Below are positions 23,277 to 31,274 of a stretch of DNA of 64,000 nt, one piece after another; position 1 is the first letter of the stretch, and each line of letters starts with the position of its first letter. A program made the position numbers and the translations under genes. The DNA comes from Clostridiales bacterium. Its GTDB lineage: Bacteria; Bacillota; Clostridia; Oscillospirales; CAG-272. The stretch covers positions 311,918 to 375,917 of the forward strand of contig JAAYHB010000021.1 in the NCBI GenBank assembly GCA_012727435.1, in the 5' to 3' direction. The notes below the pieces were generated by a model, which saw only the letters and a program-made list of their open reading frames with translations, was not told the origin of the DNA and did not search any database.

Positions 23277-25122
23277 ACTATCCGAACATCAAGACAGCTT
23301 TAAGCCCCTTCCGTATTTCGGGCTTAACAAGCTGTTGCCCTACATAAAGCGCCACAGCACCACGATGATCCTGATGGTGGTGTTTGCGGCGGCGGGAATA
23401 GCTATGGATACCATTACGCCGCTGTTCCAGCGGTATGCCATCAACAATTTCATAGCCAAGTCCACGCTTGACGGCTTCGGGCTGTTTGTGGTGTTGTTCT
23501 GCGGTGCACTTGTGCTGCAGGTTGTCTTCAACTTCATCTCGCTTTACAGCGCCTGCCACATCGAGCTCTGTGTCGGGCGGGACATGAGAAGAGACTGCTT
23601 CAACCACCTGCAGACCCTCTCGCTTTCATACTTCAACCGCAACAGCGTAGGCTACATTCACTCCCGCCTGATGAGCGACACCTCGCGGATTTCCGCGGTG
23701 GTATCCTGGAGTCTGGCCGACGGCGTCTGGAATATCAGCTATCTGATTTTTGCCAGCATCATAATGCTCAGGCTCAACGCAAAACTCGCGCTCTGCGTTT
23801 TGGTGATAATTCCCTTTGTCGCGGTTTTCTCGGCCTTTTTTCAGAGAAAACTGCTGCATCTGAACCGCAAAATCAGGGAGACAAACTCAAAAATCACCGC
23901 GGGATTCAACGAGGGCATTACCGGCGCCAAAACCACCAAGACCCTTGTCACCGAAGAAAAAATGGAGCGGGAATTCAGCTCGCTTACCCGGGAAATGAAA
24001 GAACTCGGAATACGCGCCGCCCGGGTGCGCTCGCTCTTTGTGTCGGTTATAACCTTCTCGGCTAACGTGGCGCTTGCGCTGGTGCTCTGGCGCGGCGGGA
24101 TAATCACCATGGAGCAGCTCTTTGAAATCGGCACCCTTTCAGTGTTCATGACCTATGCGATAAACATGATGGAGCCGATACAGTGGTTTGTAAACGCCAT
24201 AGCCCAGCTTGTCAACGCGCAGGTCAACATTGAGCGGTTCAGCCGGCTGATGGAGACAAAGCCCGATGTCTGCGATACCCCCGAGGTTATAGAAAAATAC
24301 GGCGACACCTTCAGCCCCCGGCGCGAGAACTGGGAGCCGCTGTACGGCGACATCGAGTTTTGCGATGTGAGTTTCAAGTATCCCGACGGGGACGAGTATG
24401 TACTTGAGCGCTTCAATCTTAAAGTGAAAAAAGGTACGAAAGTAGCTATCGTAGGCGAAACCGGTGCAGGGAAGAGCACTCTTATCAATCTCCTCTGCCG
24501 CTTTTACGAGCCGACCGAGGGGAAGATTCTCATAGACGGGCGGGATGTGCGTGAGCGCTCGCTGCTCTGGCTGCACAGCAATATAGGTTATGTGTTGCAG
24601 ACCCCGCACCTCTTTTCGGGTACTATTGCCGAGAACCTGCGCTACGGCAAGCCCGACGCCACCGACGAGGAGCTTTGGCGCGCCCTCGGGAGCGTTTCTG
24701 CCGACGGGATAGTGCGGCGCATGGAGCACGGGCTTGACAGCAAGGTCGGAGAGGGAGGCGACCTGCTCTCTACCGGCGAAAAGCAGCTCATCTCCTTTGC
24801 CCGGGCCCTTCTCACCGACCCGCGCATATTCGTGCTCGACGAGGCGACCTCCTCGGTCGACACCATGACCGAAGGGCTGATACAGCGGGCTATTGAAAAG
24901 GTAATGGAAGGCAGGACCTCCTTCATTGTGGCGCACCGGCTCTCAACCATCCGCCGCGCCGATATTATCCTTGTGTTCAAGGACGGTAAAATAATCGAGA
25001 GCGGTACCCACGCCGAGCTGATAGCCAAACGCGGCGCCTACTACAACCTCTATACCCGCCAGTTCCAGGAGGAATCGGTCATGGATGTCATGGGCGGCAG
25101 TAGCGAGACCGTGAAGGTATAG
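23269..25122 (+). CDS. ABC exporter half-transporter, catalytic-site subunit
   Basis: A 617-residue partner of the preceding gene. Six membrane helices are followed by a nucleotide-binding domain with Walker A 'GETGAGKST', Walker B 'FVLDEATSSVD' with the catalytic Glu, and switch His in 'VAHRLST'. The signature is altered to 'STGEKQ' instead of LSGGQ. Combined with the Asp in the other subunit's Walker B, this makes one degenerate and one complete ATP site in the heterodimer, as in TM287/288 and LmrCD. The 8-base overlap supports coupled synthesis. Membrane exporter of unknown substrate. Confidence 0.93.
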   Translation: MPELSEHQDSFKPLPYFGLNKLLPYIKRHSTTMILMVVFAAAGIAMDTITPLFQRYAINNFIAKSTLDGFGLFVVLFCGALVLQVVFNFISLYSACHIELCVGRDMRRDCFNHLQTLSLSYFNRNSVGYIHSRLMSDTSRISAVVSWSLADGVWNISYLIFASIIMLRLNAKLALCVLVIIPFVAVFSAFFQRKLLHLNRKIRETNSKITAGFNEGITGAKTTKTLVTEEKMEREFSSLTREMKELGIRAARVRSLFVSVITFSANVALALVLWRGGIITMEQLFEIGTLSVFMTYAINMMEPIQWFVNAIAQLVNAQVNIERFSRLMETKPDVCDTPEVIEKYGDTFSPRRENWEPLYGDIEFCDVSFKYPDGDEYVLERFNLKVKKGTKVAIVGETGAGKSTLINLLCRFYEPTEGKILIDGRDVRERSLLWLHSNIGYVLQTPHLFSGTIAENLRYGKPDATDEELWRALGSVSADGIVRRMEHGLDSKVGEGGDLLSTGEKQLISFARALLTDPRIFVLDEATSSVDTMTEGLIQRAIEKVMEGRTSFIVAHRLSTIRRADIILVFKDGKIIESGTHAELIAKRGAYYNLYTRQFQEESVMDVMGGSSETVKV

Positions 25123-25223
25123 AGGAAGGGGGTTCTCAGGGCGGAAACCATAGGTTTCCCCTGAGCGTGTTTCTTTGCACGGCCAAAGAAATGAACAAGA
25201 AATTAATGGCATGAAAAATTAAC

Positions 25224-25252
25224 CGGTGTGCGGGGCTTTGCCCCGCACACCG
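25224..25252. terminator. Terminator-like GC hairpin between convergent genes
   Basis: CGGTGTGCGGGG...CCCCGCACACCG. There is no strong T-run on the plus side. The GC arm resembles the GTGTGGGGC/GCCCCACAC arm of the dispersed repeat. Confidence 0.6.
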
Positions 25253-25271
25253 ATTGTGCATCAAAAACCTA

Positions 25272-26450
25272 TTATATCTCCGGAATAACTACCTCAACCT
25301 CGCGCCCGAGTTTGGTCGACTTCGCAATGGCGTCGATAATGGCCTGATTGTAGAGAATCTGCTCGCTGGGTATCGGCGCCGGAGTGTTGTTTTTAATCGC
25401 GTCGAGGAAGGTGCGGATTTTCAGCTCAAATAGGCTCTTCTTCATGGGGATAATCGGAATTTCGGTCTCAACCTGCTGTCCGCACACCTCGCGATAAATC
25501 TTCATCGGCCCGCCCACCGTGCCGTTCCAGCACTCGGTCGAGGGGATACGCAGACCTCCCTTTGTACCGAGAATGAGCGTGTCTCCCGAGGTGTCCATGT
25601 TCATGGCCCACGAGATTCTGAAGTCAAGTATAATATCGCCCTCAAGCCTGATGAAAGCGGCCGCAAAGTCGTCGACCCCGAATATCTTTGCATGCTCGGC
25701 GCGTTTGTCGGCCCTGTATCCGCTGTAGTTCGGGTCCTTGCCGAAGAAGCTTGAGGTGTAGCCGGTGACGGTCAGCGGTTTGGGATAGCCTATGGCGTTG
25801 AGCACCATGTCGAGCGAGTAGCAGCCGATGTCGCCCAGCGCCCCGATTCCGGCGGTATTCGGGTCAATAAAGGTGGTTCCGAAAGGGGTCGGGATGCCGC
25901 GACGGCGCCCGCCGCCGGTCTGGATGTAGTAAACACGGCCGAGCTCGCCCGACTCGACAATCTTTTTGATCATCTTCATGTTCTCGTCAAAGCGGGGCTG
26001 GAAGCCGTGGGTGAGTATTTTGCCGCTTTTTTTCTCTGCCCTGACCACCTCGATAGCTTCATCAAGCGTGACAGTGAAGGGCTTCTCGAGCAGCACGTTT
26101 ACTCCCTTTTCAAGTGCGTAGATTGCCGGGGCGGCGTGCTGGCGGTTATATGTGCAGATGCTGACCGCGTCGAGCTTTAGCGACTTGTCGTCCAGCATTT
26201 CCTTGTGGGAGGCATAGTCGGTTTTTACTCGCTCAATTCCGTGTTTTTTGAAGAATGCGGCGGCCTTGCCGGGGATGAGGTCGGCTCCCGCTACAATTTC
26301 CACGTCGGGCTGGGCGAGGTAAGCCTTGATGTGCGCGTCGGCAATCCATCCGCAGCCGATAATGCCGACTCTGAGCTTTCTGTCCGCGCTGATTTTCTCG
26401 ACGGTCTGGTCTTCTTTAAAGGCGTTGAGTATGGCGTCGTCTTTTCCCAT
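25272..26450 (-). CDS. Gfo/Idh/MocA-family oxidoreductase
   Basis: A 392-residue NAD(P)-dependent dehydrogenase. The N-terminal Rossmann domain has 'RVGIIGCGWIADAHIKAYL', and 'NVLLEKPFTVTLDEA' contains the conserved EKP motif. The C-terminal alpha/beta domain includes 'DIGCYSLDMVLNAIGYPKP'. Members oxidise or reduce sugars, inositols or glycosides. It follows a sugar isomerase/epimerase gene on the same strand with a 16-base gap, a common pair in carbohydrate-degrading gut Clostridia. The exact sugar cannot be read from sequence. Confidence 0.92.
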   Translation of the reverse strand: MGKDDAILNAFKEDQTVEKISADRKLRVGIIGCGWIADAHIKAYLAQPDVEIVAGADLIPGKAAAFFKKHGIERVKTDYASHKEMLDDKSLKLDAVSICTYNRQHAAPAIYALEKGVNVLLEKPFTVTLDEAIEVVRAEKKSGKILTHGFQPRFDENMKMIKKIVESGELGRVYYIQTGGGRRRGIPTPFGTTFIDPNTAGIGALGDIGCYSLDMVLNAIGYPKPLTVTGYTSSFFGKDPNYSGYRADKRAEHAKIFGVDDFAAAFIRLEGDIILDFRISWAMNMDTSGDTLILGTKGGLRIPSTECWNGTVGGPMKIYREVCGQQVETEIPIIPMKKSLFELKIRTFLDAIKNNTPAPIPSEQILYNQAIIDAIAKSTKLGREVEVVIPEI

Positions 26451-26466
26451 TTTTATAGCCCCCCTT

Positions 26467-27282
26467 TTATTTATTAATTGTCTTTAAGAAATCAATGCTT
26501 ACTTTGATGCACTCAAGCGGCGTGAGCCCCATGCTCGGGCTGTCCTGCTCGACCACAACCCACTCGCAGCCGGCGTCGCGCGCCGCCTCAAGTATGGCCG
26601 GCATATCCTGAAGCCCCTTGCCGAGCGGCCGGTACTCAAAGTTCTTCGGGCGCATCGGCGCCTTGTTTTCGACGCCTATGAGCTCATAAGCCGCGCCCGA
26701 GCGGTCTCCCCAGAAATCCTTGAGGTGCACTAACGGAGCGCGCCCCGAATACTTCCTGATGTAGGCCGCCGGGTCCTCGCCGCCCACATTAACCCAGCAG
26801 GTGTCAAGCTGGGTACCGAACAGGTCGGCGGGGATTGTCTCGTACATAATGTCAAGCCCGTATTTGCCGTCAATTTTGATAAACTCAAAATCATGGTTGT
26901 GATAAAGCAGCCTGATGCCGAGCGCCTTCGCCGCCTTTCCGATTGTTTCAATGAACCCGAGCACATACGGGAAGTTGGGCGTGCCGGGGCGCTGCGGCTC
27001 CTTGAGGTGGGGAATCGCCACATACTTGCAGCCTATCTCGACATATTGCGAGAGCACACCGACCGGGTCCTCCAGCAGGTCGTAATACGAGACATGCGCC
27101 GAGATCGGCTCAAGTCCGACTTCCCTGCACATCGTCTTGACAGCCCCCGGTGTGTTGCCGTACAGCCCGGCAAACTCCACGCCGTCATATCCCATTTCCT
27201 TGATTTTTTCAAGCGTTCCGCGCAAATCCTTTTCCGCGTCCCAGCGCACCGAATAAAGCTGAACAGCTACCGGAAATGACAT
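26467..27282 (-). CDS. Sugar phosphate isomerase/epimerase (TIM barrel)
   Basis: A 271-residue protein starting at MSFPVAVQLYSV, where AAGGAGAGG precedes the ATG; the ORF-track start adds 18 unlikely residues. The AP-endonuclease-2-type TIM barrel is indicated by 'MGYDGVEFAGLYG', 'GIRLLYHNHDFEF', 'GTQLDTCWVNVGG', 'LVHLKDFWG' and the C-terminal 'WVVVEQDS', which supply the metal-binding Glu, His and Asp residues. It isomerises or epimerises a sugar or inositol derivative. It is first in the transcript with the Gfo/Idh gene and has a good promoter. Confidence 0.9.
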   Translation of the reverse strand: MSFPVAVQLYSVRWDAEKDLRGTLEKIKEMGYDGVEFAGLYGNTPGAVKTMCREVGLEPISAHVSYYDLLEDPVGVLSQYVEIGCKYVAIPHLKEPQRPGTPNFPYVLGFIETIGKAAKALGIRLLYHNHDFEFIKIDGKYGLDIMYETIPADLFGTQLDTCWVNVGGEDPAAYIRKYSGRAPLVHLKDFWGDRSGAAYELIGVENKAPMRPKNFEYRPLGKGLQDMPAILEAARDAGCEWVVVEQDSPSMGLTPLECIKVSIDFLKTINK

Positions 27283-27351
27283 GATACCGCCTCTCCTTTC
27301 AGGTTTTGTTGCGTCCTTTCGGCCGGCGTACACCACCGACTATTAACCTTA

Positions 27352-27380
27352 ATTATAAATTATCCCAAAGACCAATTCAA
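27352..27380 (-). promoter_or_regulatory. Sigma-A promoter for isomerase and oxidoreductase
   Basis: On the minus strand: TTGAAT, 17-bp spacer, TATAAT, about 70 bases before the isomerase start. Confidence 0.8.
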
Positions 27381-27421
27381 GACATCTGATGACATTAATA
27401 AGACAAATATTGCTATGCTGG

Positions 27422-28504
27422 TTATTCCCCGACAACTTCAAAGCCTACCGGGTTTCCGGGGAGCCTGCGGCAGAGCTTTACCGTGCAGGTAAAGAGCTGC
27501 TCGGGGGGCGGCGTTCTGCCGTTGTAGGACATGTAAAAATATCCGTCGCCGAGCGAGCACATTCCGGTCTGGCCGCAGGGGTAGGTTATCCCCCAAATGC
27601 CGCTTTTCTCATGGAACACGCCTTCGGGCTTGAGCGAGAGCAGAAGCCCGCGCTCGCCGTCTCTGTCTTTAAGTTCACCCTCGCGCGGCGGCACCGAGCC
27701 GTCGATTATGAACATGGGATAGTTGGGGAATTCGGGCTTCTTCCCGACATAAACCGCTGCATACCAGTCGCCGGTGTAGGCGTCATATTCAAGATTCTGA
27801 ATTCCCCAGGAGGTGTTTCCGGTAAACAGGAAATACTTGTTATCGGCTTCCGGTCCCGAGTGGTGCGGGAAGCCCTGCACAAGCGGCTGTTCGTATTTTT
27901 CGAAGGTGCGCCAGTCGTACTGCAGAATAATCTGATGGTCGTTGCCGACACGGTTCGGCTCGCCGTAAATCCCGTATGCGACCATTAGCATTTTTGGGCT
28001 GTCCTTTGCCGTGCCGAATACCGGACCGAAGGAAATGCCGTCGATTCCCGAGCAGCCGTAACGGTGGGGCAGGCCGTTCGGGTCGGCTGAACTATAATCG
28101 CGGACAACCTCGCCGAGATAAACTGCCGTCATTATGCCGTCGCGTTCGGCGTCCATGCCAACACGGTCGATTTTGTCCACGTCAAATATTGCCACATAAA
28201 AGGAGTCCTCCTCGGCGATAGTGACGCCGGTTCTTTTCATGACGCCCCTGCCTATGGAGTCGTGTTTCAGCTCAAGCGAGCCGTATACCCTACGGTCGGC
28301 GTCGTTGAAGGCCAGGCAACCGAGGTGGCCGTAAAGTCCGGTAACCGTGCCGACAACCCTGCCATTGAGGTCGGCTTTTACCAGCACGGTTGTGTACGAA
28401 AAGTATATATACTTCCTTTCACAATCAACCGCAATTCCTTGAACATGTCCGTTTGTCCATGCCCCGCCGTCGATTTCCCGCGGTAAATTCATCGGTTTTT
28501 TCAT
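27422..28504 (-). CDS. Beta-propeller-like protein of unknown function
   Basis: A 360-residue protein with no signal peptide. Repeated strands such as 'VQGIAVDCERKYIYFSYTTVLVKADLNG', 'GCLAFNDADRRVYGSLE' and 'YDAYTGDWYAAVYVG' suggest a beta-propeller of the SMP-30/NHL kind. No catalytic motif is certain. It sits on the same strand as the isomerase and oxidoreductase, separated by 139 bases that contain their promoter. A sugar-related role is an inference from location. Homologues in gut Firmicutes are usually annotated as hypothetical. Confidence 0.7.
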   Translation of the reverse strand: MKKPMNLPREIDGGAWTNGHVQGIAVDCERKYIYFSYTTVLVKADLNGRVVGTVTGLYGHLGCLAFNDADRRVYGSLELKHDSIGRGVMKRTGVTIAEEDSFYVAIFDVDKIDRVGMDAERDGIMTAVYLGEVVRDYSSADPNGLPHRYGCSGIDGISFGPVFGTAKDSPKMLMVAYGIYGEPNRVGNDHQIILQYDWRTFEKYEQPLVQGFPHHSGPEADNKYFLFTGNTSWGIQNLEYDAYTGDWYAAVYVGKKPEFPNYPMFIIDGSVPPREGELKDRDGERGLLLSLKPEGVFHEKSGIWGITYPCGQTGMCSLGDGYFYMSYNGRTPPPEQLFTCTVKLCRRLPGNPVGFEVVGE

Positions 28505-28604
28505 TTTTGTCGTTTCTCCGGTAAAATATAATATAATCGGAATATATTATACCAGAAACCTGAAAAAATAAAAGGGTCCCCGCAAAAAAAAACCGTTTTT
28601 CAAA

Positions 28605-28640
28605 CGAGAAGAGCGGACCCGTCCGGGTCCGCTCTTCTCG
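28605..28640 (-). terminator. Terminator after the SpoIIQ-like gene
   Basis: A 16-bp stem CGAGAAGAGCGGACCC / GGGTCCGCTCTTCTCG, followed on the minus strand by TTTGAAAAACGG and nine T residues. Confidence 0.9.
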
Positions 28641-28655
28641 CTTTACCGTGCCCCC

Positions 28656-29414
28656 TCAGCCCTCATAAACCTTGTCGACAGTGAGTGAGGCGATTGCCGC
28701 CTGATCAAAATAATCAAGAGGATTGACCTGCACCCCGTTTACTGTCATTTCGAGGTGCAGATGAGGTCCCTGGGCAACCTCAACCATCGCGCTCTCGCCC
28801 ACAAAGGCGATAAGCTGCCCGGCGCGCACGGACACCCCCTCGGCTATCCCCTCGGCCGGGGTCTCACCGAGGTTGCGATAAATCGTGTAGGTGTCCTCGC
28901 CGTGCTTGATGGAGATGCAGTAGCCCATTTTCACGTCCTCCCAGATCTGGGACACCACCCCGTCGGCCGCGGCGTAAACCGGCGCGTTAGCCTCGGTGGC
29001 GATGTCGACGCCGAGATGAACCCTGTAGTCCCGCATGGTTATCGACCAGACCTGCAGGTTTTCGTCATGGTATGCAACAAGTGTGCCGCTGCAGGGAAGC
29101 GACAGCGTTACCACATCATCACCCGCATTGGCGGCGTTTGTATCAGGCGGATTGTCCACAGGCCCCACGGTGGTCTCGGGCGGGTTTGTAACCGGCGCGG
29201 TGGTTTCGGGTGTTCTGGTAGTCTCCTGTGTCTCGGTGTATGAGGAGGTTATCTCGTCGGTCTCGGTTTCCGATACCTTCTTTTTTGCCCTGTTTGCGGC
29301 AACAGTTATCGCGATGATGACGGCGAGCGCCACAAGCAGTGTGATGGCGGTGATGTAAACGACACGGTTGGGCTTGAATTTTTTGAAGATGCCTTTTGAT
29401 TTGTTGTTCTCCAT
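28656..29414 (-). CDS. spoIIQ: SpoIIQ-like M23 (LytM) membrane protein
   Basis: A 252-residue protein. The start at 29414 follows AAAGGAG at 9 bases; the ORF-track start is further upstream. A short basic cytoplasmic end is followed by one membrane helix (VVYITAITLLVALAVIIAITVAA), a Thr/Pro-rich linker and an M23 domain. Both metal motifs look complete: HLGVD (HxxxD) and HLHLE (HxH). The layout matches SpoIIQ, the forespore partner of SpoIIIAH in engulfment; clostridial SpoIIQ keeps a complete LytM site, unlike the Bacillus one. A sigma-F-like promoter upstream supports this. A general cell-wall peptidase is the alternative. Confidence 0.72.
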   Translation of the reverse strand: MENNKSKGIFKKFKPNRVVYITAITLLVALAVIIAITVAANRAKKKVSETETDEITSSYTETQETTRTPETTAPVTNPPETTVGPVDNPPDTNAANAGDDVVTLSLPCSGTLVAYHDENLQVWSITMRDYRVHLGVDIATEANAPVYAAADGVVSQIWEDVKMGYCISIKHGEDTYTIYRNLGETPAEGIAEGVSVRAGQLIAFVGESAMVEVAQGPHLHLEMTVNGVQVNPLDYFDQAAIASLTVDKVYEG

Positions 29415-29444
29415 TGTTATTGCTCCTTTTGAGGTTTTCATCTA

Positions 29445-29474
29445 TATTTTTGCCTATTGGGGACTGTTTATTCA
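29445..29474 (-). promoter_or_regulatory. Sigma-F-like promoter of the SpoIIQ-like gene
   Basis: On the minus strand: TGAATA, 14 bases, GGCAAAAATA. The -10 fits the known sigma-F pattern GGNRANAMTW at every position, and the -35 differs from WGCATA by one base. Confidence 0.55.
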
Positions 29475-29521
29475 AATAATGTAAAAATAATCCGGATTTT
29501 TCGGTTTTGCCGACCTGAAGC

Positions 29522-29551
29522 AAAAAAGCCCGCCGGCAAAAACCTGCGGGC
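29522..29551 (-). terminator. Minus-strand terminator between asnS promoter and spoIIQ promoter
   Basis: On the minus strand GCCCGCAGG...CCGGCGGGC is followed by TTTTTT. It would stop leftward transcription before the sporulation promoter. Confidence 0.7.
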
Positions 29552-29573
29552 AGGACAAATTTCACCTTGTTGC

Positions 29574-29602
29574 TTGTAATCAGGGGGCGTCTGATGTATA
29601 AT
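29574..29602 (+). promoter_or_regulatory. Sigma-A promoter of asnS
   Basis: TTGTAA, 17-bp spacer, TATAAT, 48 bases before the start. There is no room for a T-box leader. Confidence 0.75.
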
Positions 29603-29650
29603 AATGCTGTCAATTACTGCCCGCGCCTGCGGGCGGCACGGAGAGTTTAT

Positions 29651-31039
29651 ATGAAACACATTGATATAGCAGAGCTGCTCGGCGCGCCCGGGAAGTATTA
29701 CGACAAGGATGTCACGGTCTGCGGCTGGGTTCGGAACCTGCGGGATTCGAGTAATGTCCGCTTTCTCGCCGTCAATGACGGCACCTCGCTGGCCCCGATT
29801 CAGGTTGTAATCGATAAAACCCGGCTTGCCCCCGAGGCATATGAGGCGATAAACAGTATCGGCTGCTCGCTCATGGTTAAAGGGAAAGCAGTGATTCCGG
29901 GCGGCGGCAAGGAAAAAATCGAAATCAGCGCCGATTCGCTGACCCTGCTCGGCGCCTGCCCTGCCGACGAATACCCGATTCAGCCCAAGCGCCACACCAT
30001 GGAGTTTCTGCGCACCCTGCCCCACCTGCGCGTGAGGACCAACATATTCAACGCCATGCTGCGGGTGCGTTCCGAGCTCTCGGCGGCAATTCATAAATAC
30101 TTTGGCGACCGTGGGTATGTCTACATCCACACTCCGATAATTACCGGCAGCGACTGCGAGGGCGCCGGCGAGATGTTCAGGGTGACCACTCAGCCCTGGG
30201 ATGCTGCCTATGATTCTGCCGAGGCCTACTTTGCCGACGATTTCTTCGGCAGAAAAGCCGGGCTGACGGTATCGGGTCAGCTTGAGGGCGAGGTTGCGGC
30301 TATGGCGATGGGGAAAATCTACACCTTCGGCCCTACCTTCCGCGCCGAGCACTCCTTCACGCCGCGTCACGCCGCCGAGTTCTGGCAGGTCGAGCCCGAG
30401 GTGGCCTTCGCCGAGCTTGAAGATATAATCGAGATTGCCGAGGAGATGATTAAGTTCATTATCGCGCGGGTCATGGAGAGATGTCCCGCCGAAATGGCGT
30501 TCTTTGATAAATTTGTCCAGCGCGGCTTAGTCGAAAAGCTCAACAATGTGGTGAATAACAAATTCGATATCATCACCTACACCGACGCGATTGAAATTCT
30601 GAAGAAGTCGGGGCGTAAATTTAATTATCCCGTCGAGTGGGGGCTTGACCTGCAGACCGAACACGAAAGGTATATCACCGAGGAAGTCTGCGGCCGCCCG
30701 GTGTTCATTACCCACTATCCGAAGCAAATAAAGGCCTTCTACATGAAGCAAAACCCCGACCGGAAGACCGTCGCCGCAACCGACCTTCTGGTGCCGGGCG
30801 TGGGCGAGATTATCGGCTGCAGCGAGCGCGAGTCCGACTATGATAAACTTCTCGCCGCCATGACCGAGCGGAAAATGAAAATCGAGGAGTATAAACATTA
30901 CCTTGACCTGCGGAGGTTCGGCAGCGTGCCGCACAGCGGATTCGGTCTGGGACTTGAGCGCATGCTTATGTATATCACCGGTATCGAAAATATCCGCGAC
31001 GTAATTCTCTATCCGCGAACCGCCAAGGACCTGAAATGA
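29651..31039 (+). CDS. asnS: Asparaginyl-tRNA synthetase
   Basis: A 462-residue class IIb aminoacyl-tRNA synthetase that charges tRNA-Asn with Asn. I use the ATG at 29651 (MKHIDIAELL) after CGGAGAG; the ORF-track start overlaps the promoter. An OB-fold anticodon-binding domain covers about residues 15-105 ('VCGWVRNLRDSSNVRFLAVNDG'). The catalytic domain has motif 2 'FGPTFRAEHSFTPRHAAEFW' and motif 3 'GFGLGLERMLMYITGIENIRD'. Length is standard. It is monocistronic, with a strong hairpin just after the stop. Confidence 0.96.
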   Translation: MKHIDIAELLGAPGKYYDKDVTVCGWVRNLRDSSNVRFLAVNDGTSLAPIQVVIDKTRLAPEAYEAINSIGCSLMVKGKAVIPGGGKEKIEISADSLTLLGACPADEYPIQPKRHTMEFLRTLPHLRVRTNIFNAMLRVRSELSAAIHKYFGDRGYVYIHTPIITGSDCEGAGEMFRVTTQPWDAAYDSAEAYFADDFFGRKAGLTVSGQLEGEVAAMAMGKIYTFGPTFRAEHSFTPRHAAEFWQVEPEVAFAELEDIIEIAEEMIKFIIARVMERCPAEMAFFDKFVQRGLVEKLNNVVNNKFDIITYTDAIEILKKSGRKFNYPVEWGLDLQTEHERYITEEVCGRPVFITHYPKQIKAFYMKQNPDRKTVAATDLLVPGVGEIIGCSERESDYDKLLAAMTERKMKIEEYKHYLDLRRFGSVPHSGFGLGLERMLMYITGIENIRDVILYPRTAKDLK

Positions 31040-31042
31040 TTC

Positions 31043-31077
31043 GGGCTCTGCCCTGCTTTTTGTGCAGGGCAGAGCCC
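31043..31077 (+). terminator. asnS terminator
   Basis: A 14-bp stem GGGCTCTGCCCTGC / GCAGGGCAGAGCCC with a TTTTTGT loop, directly after the stop. Confidence 0.75.
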
Positions 31078-31087
31078 CCTCACCCCT

Positions 31088-31140
31088 ACTTTTAGGGCTT
31101 TTTGACTTGAGCGGAGGTTTGGGGGCGGAGCCCCAAAAGA
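31088..31140. repeat. Palindromic 3'-end repeat, partial copy 3
   Basis: 'CTTGAGCGGAGGTTTGGGGGCGGAGCCCC' is the right half of the element seen at 33893. The left palindrome is degenerate (TTTTAGGGCTTTTTGA). Confidence 0.6.
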
Positions 31141-31204
31141 AAAGCGTGATTTTGGAGTGGAGCTCCCGGCGATACAAAAAAAGGAAAGAAAATCCCGCTT
31201 CCGG

Positions 31205-31234
31205 TTGACAGCATTTGTCCGGGAGTGATATAAT
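31205..31234 (+). promoter_or_regulatory. Sigma-A promoter for the SGNH pair and mrnC
   Basis: TTGACA, 18-bp spacer, TATAAT, 41 bases before the first SGNH gene. Confidence 0.8.
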
Positions 31235-31274
31235 TAATTGGCAAAAGTATAAAGAAAACCGAAAGGAAAAGACA

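Noticed and set aside
25130-25200. Repeat-like GGAAACCATAGGTTTCC palindrome and TTTCTTTG...CAAAGAAA stem after the ABC genes
   Set aside because: Looks like a short dispersed palindrome, but I found no second copy in this window, so it is not reported as a repeat family.
29480-29650. T-box or other riboswitch before asnS
   Set aside because: The promoter is only about 48 bases from the start, and the hairpin present has its T-run on the other strand.
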